Positions 16,370 through 18,517 of a stretch of 18,517 nucleotides of DNA are shown here, piece after piece. The stretch's first letter is position 1, and every line of letters begins with the position of its first letter. The stretch is from CAMBDR01 sp046597185. GTDB taxonomy: Bacteria > Pseudomonadota > Gammaproteobacteria > Burkholderiales > Burkholderiaceae_D. The DNA is taken from the NCBI GenBank assembly GCA_046597185.1, contig JBKJLF010000676.1, positions 1 to 18,517 of the forward strand. The letters are read 5' to 3'. A program made the position numbers and the translations under genes. The notes beneath the pieces are model-generated. The model was not told where the DNA came from, did not search any database, and saw only the letters and a program-made list of their open reading frames with translations.

Positions 16370-18517
16370 TTACCCTACCACCAAACGTGGGCCGCGCGTA
16401 TGCAACGGCGTATGCAATGGCGCATGCATTGCTGTATGCAATGAAGTCGCCTGATCCAGATCATCCAATAAAGCTGCCTCGTCAGATTGCCAACGGAAAG
16501 CCGCCAGGCTTAATTGGGCTTGCATGCCCACGCCAATTTCGCTATGAAAGGTAAGCCGCCCATCCCACGCCGCAACCAGATTGATCGACTCAAAGGCATC
16601 AGCAAACAACGGTGATTGCTCGCGCCCGAGCGCATCATTCAAGCTGTATTGCAAGCGCTGATCAGAAATGCCAAAACCGGCATTGGTAAATTGAAACTGC
16701 AAATTCTGGCCTTGCAAACGGGCGCTGATGTGCAATACCGAATCGCTGCTGGCATCAATAATCAGCATGTGCAAAATCGCAGAAAAGACAAAGCGTAAAT
16801 CTTTGGGCAGCGCAAAAGCATGTGCTTGGGCGATCGATAGCTGCAATTCGACATGCAGATTTTTCTTGTTCAAATCAAACGCGTGCTGTGCCAGGGTTTG
16901 CTTCAAGAGCGCTGCCACATCCACCGGATAGCATAACACCTGATTCGAGGCTTGATCTTCCAGCAGCAAGCGTGATTTTTCCATAATCGACTGGATGCTG
17001 CGGGCTTTTTCCTGCAAGACCGAAATAATCAATTTCGACATTGAGGCATTGAGTTTTTGATGGCTTAAGGCACGCAACAGCGCGGGCAGTTTTTCCAGCT
17101 CCTGATGCAGGAAATGCGCGGCCTGCATGCGTACTTCGGATTTGGCATCGTGTTGCAACACCAATTCACCCATATCCATCACTTCCACCAGCACGCCGCT
17201 AATATTAAATGGCATCGGATGGGCATGGTTGGCCGGGTTGGTTTGGCTGACATCGTGTTCCAGCACGGTGGCGCGTAACATTAAATGGTCGTCCAGTAAA
17301 TCGGGCAAATTCACCGGCCAGGAAAATTGATTGCCATTCACGATCAAGTCTTGCATCGCCACGCGCGCTGCATCCAGGCTCTTGCCGCTCATGCGCGCGA
17401 CAAAATCAGTCGCGGTAAGCGTGCTTAAGCTGATGCCGCTATGGGCCAGACGTTGGCGCATCGGTTGGTTGGCCAATAGCACGCGGCCAAACAAATCATA
17501 CACAATCGCGGCGTGCGAGGCATGGGTGAAGGTTTGCTCAAGAATGGTCATGCGCCGCTCCATCATGCCGACCGCCTGGGTCAGTTTTCTGAAGGCGGTG
17601 GCATTACCATAGGCAAACCACTGCTGGAACGGGGCTTTGCGCTCATTTTCTTGCTCCAGCCAGAGCCGCCGTTGGTAGAGTAAGCTGGCAATTTGTTCGG
17701 CCATGGGGGCGATGGCGCCTTGCTGTTGGTAAAAATGATCCCACTGCGCTTGCAGCACGCCAAAGGCCAAAAAACCCAATACTTCGCCATTCAAGAGCAA
17801 AGGTAAAACGAATTGCTTTTCCTGTTTGTCGCTGGCGGACAGATAATTTTCCACTTCGGTCAGGGCACGGTTGGCAATGGCGGTGGAATAGGGCGCACGT
17901 TGAAAATCCCGGCGCAGTTCGCGGATGGTGGCCATATCGTTGCCCAGCGCCTGCACTTCTTGCAGGTAATCGCTGCCAACGGTTTTTTCCAGCAAAATCA
18001 CCCGGTTCACGTGCAGGGTTTGGTCAATCAGGCGCAAAATAAATTGCCAGTGATCCTGGGTTTGAAAAATCGATGGCGGTAAGGCGAGTTTTTGCAATTT
18101 GCCCGAGGTACTGCTGATCAGGCTGCGAATTTTCACATCATCGGCATGAATTTTTTCGTAAAACACCACCACAAATACCGTCAGCCCCAAAATCGTGACT
18201 TCGGATAAAGGTAGCCAAATTTTGGCCAGACCCAGCATCAGCCAAGCCAGGCCATAGCTCATGCCAATACTGCTGCCGAGTAAAAACAGGCCGAATTTGA
18301 ACGAAGGGCGTTGCAATGCCAGCAGCAGGAAGGCGGCAAAAACCCCGGCCGCCAACATCCGGCTAAACCAGTTGCCATGCCGAATGCGAGCATTTTGCAG
18401 CAAGGAATCGATTTGCAAGGCATCCATTTGCAATTGGCTGACCGTTTGTATCTGGCCGGGCAGGGTGATTTGGCGCAGGGCGGGCGCTTGTGCATAGCCG
18501 AGCACCATTACCTTATC
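16370..18517 (-). CDS. CHASE2-GAF-PAS sensor with degenerate histidine-kinase region (5' end outside window)
   Basis: The frame is open to the right edge (codons for DKV precede the first ATG at 18508), so the gene is cut. Residues here count from that ATG. The first about 45 residues look like the end of a CHASE2 domain (VMVLGY, then LPG, then a DALQIDSLLQ helix). Three membrane segments follow (about 51-66, 71-97, 102-118), as is usual after CHASE2. Next come a GAF-like domain (about 150-285), a PAS-like domain (about 320-445) and a kinase-like region. The H-box position reads FLHQELEKLP instead of an FLSHD-R-P pattern, the N-box has D585-A in place of N-A, and the G1 box reads N609-AGFG with Asn for Asp. 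The G2-like HSEIGVG remains. It therefore probably senses envelope signals without autophosphorylating. Its TAA directly abuts the next gene, which suggests it controls polymer production. Confidence 0.8.
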   Translation of the reverse strand, partial: DKVMVLGYAQAPALRQITLPGQIQTVSQLQMDALQIDSLLQNARIRHGNWFSRMLAAGVFAAFLLLALQRPSFKFGLFLLGSSIGMSYGLAWLMLGLAKIWLPLSEVTILGLTVFVVVFYEKIHADDVKIRSLISSTSGKLQKLALPPSIFQTQDHWQFILRLIDQTLHVNRVILLEKTVGSDYLQEVQALGNDMATIRELRRDFQRAPYSTAIANRALTEVENYLSASDKQEKQFVLPLLLNGEVLGFLAFGVLQAQWDHFYQQQGAIAPMAEQIASLLYQRRLWLEQENERKAPFQQWFAYGNATAFRKLTQAVGMMERRMTILEQTFTHASHAAIVYDLFGRVLLANQPMRQRLAHSGISLSTLTATDFVARMSGKSLDAARVAMQDLIVNGNQFSWPVNLPDLLDDHLMLRATVLEHDVSQTNPANHAHPMPFNISGVLVEVMDMGELVLQHDAKSEVRMQAAHFLHQELEKLPALLRALSHQKLNASMSKLIISVLQEKARSIQSIMEKSRLLLEDQASNQVLCYPVDVAALLKQTLAQHAFDLNKKNLHVELQLSIAQAHAFALPKDLRFVFSAILHMLIIDASSDSVLHISARLQGQNLQFQFTNAGFGISDQRLQYSLNDALGREQSPLFADAFESINLVAAWDGRLTFHSEIGVGMQAQLSLAAFRWQSDEAALLDDLDQATSLHTAMHAPLHTPLHTRGPRLVVG
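16373..16376 (-). promoter_or_regulatory. ribosome-binding site deciding the start of the PgsC-like gene
   Basis: AGGG (minus strand) overlaps the end of the upstream sensor gene. It is 9 nt before the ATG at 16363 but only 3 nt before the in-frame GTG at 16369, so the ATG is the likelier start. Confidence 0.55.
16399..16446 (-). repeat. 12-bp tandem repeat, four copies
   Basis: Units TATGCAACGGCG, TATGCAATGGCG, CATGCATTGCTG and TATGCAATGAAG follow one another. They encode a His-rich run (SLHTAMHAPLHTPLHT) at the extreme C-terminus of the CHASE2 protein, after the kinase-like fold. The spaced histidines could bind metal, but this is speculation. Confidence 0.88.

Noticed and set aside
18508..18517. 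ATG at 18508 as the true start of the CHASE2 protein
   Set aside because: The frame stays open to the edge, and the first residues already look like the end of a CHASE2 domain, so most of that domain must lie outside the window.

Overview
The window holds five long genes on the minus strand, read from right to left, that fill almost all of it (177-18517). They look like one operon or two tightly linked units. A possible sixth gene enters from the left edge on the plus strand and ends head-on against the operon. An outer-membrane beta-barrel protein, long signal peptides and a CHASE2 sensor point to a Gram-negative bacterium of moderate GC. A betaproteobacterium is my guess, but nothing here proves it. 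I see no rRNA, tRNA, CRISPR array, transposase or phage gene.

Layout in the direction of transcription: (1) 18517-16370, the C-terminal part of a CHASE2-3TM-GAF-PAS protein with a histidine-kinase-like tail whose key residues are replaced. (2) 16363-13079, two tandem PgsC/CapC-like membrane units fused to a large soluble region with its own duplicated domain. (3) 13082-10473, a large exported protein rich in beta structure. (4) 10451-4467, a giant exported protein with beta domains, TPR-like helices and a C-terminal outer-membrane barrel. (5) 4352-177, a HEAT-like region, a membrane segment and a PgsB/CapB-type Mur-ligase domain with a helical C-terminal extension. Genes 1/2 abut, genes 2/3 overlap as ATGA, genes 3/4 are 21 nt apart, and genes 4/5 are separated by 114 AT-rich nt with a consensus -10 box.

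Reading as a whole: the PgsB and PgsC signatures are the two core components of poly-gamma-glutamate (amide-linked polymer) synthesis. In the Gram-positive system they work with CapA/PgsA and no outer-membrane part. Here they sit with an exported beta-rich protein and a TPR-plus-barrel protein laid out like the exporters of cellulose (BcsC), PNAG (PgaA) or Pel (PelB). The most economical hypothesis is a trans-envelope machine that makes an amide-linked amino-acid polymer in the cytoplasm or inner membrane and carries it through the outer membrane, under control of the CHASE2 pseudokinase. I cannot name a described system with this gene set. The polymer and its function are unknown.

A second theme is that four of the five proteins contain tandem repeats of exactly 12 bp (four residues), seven arrays in all, most of them in apparent linkers. 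The remaining protein has a 9-bp duplication.
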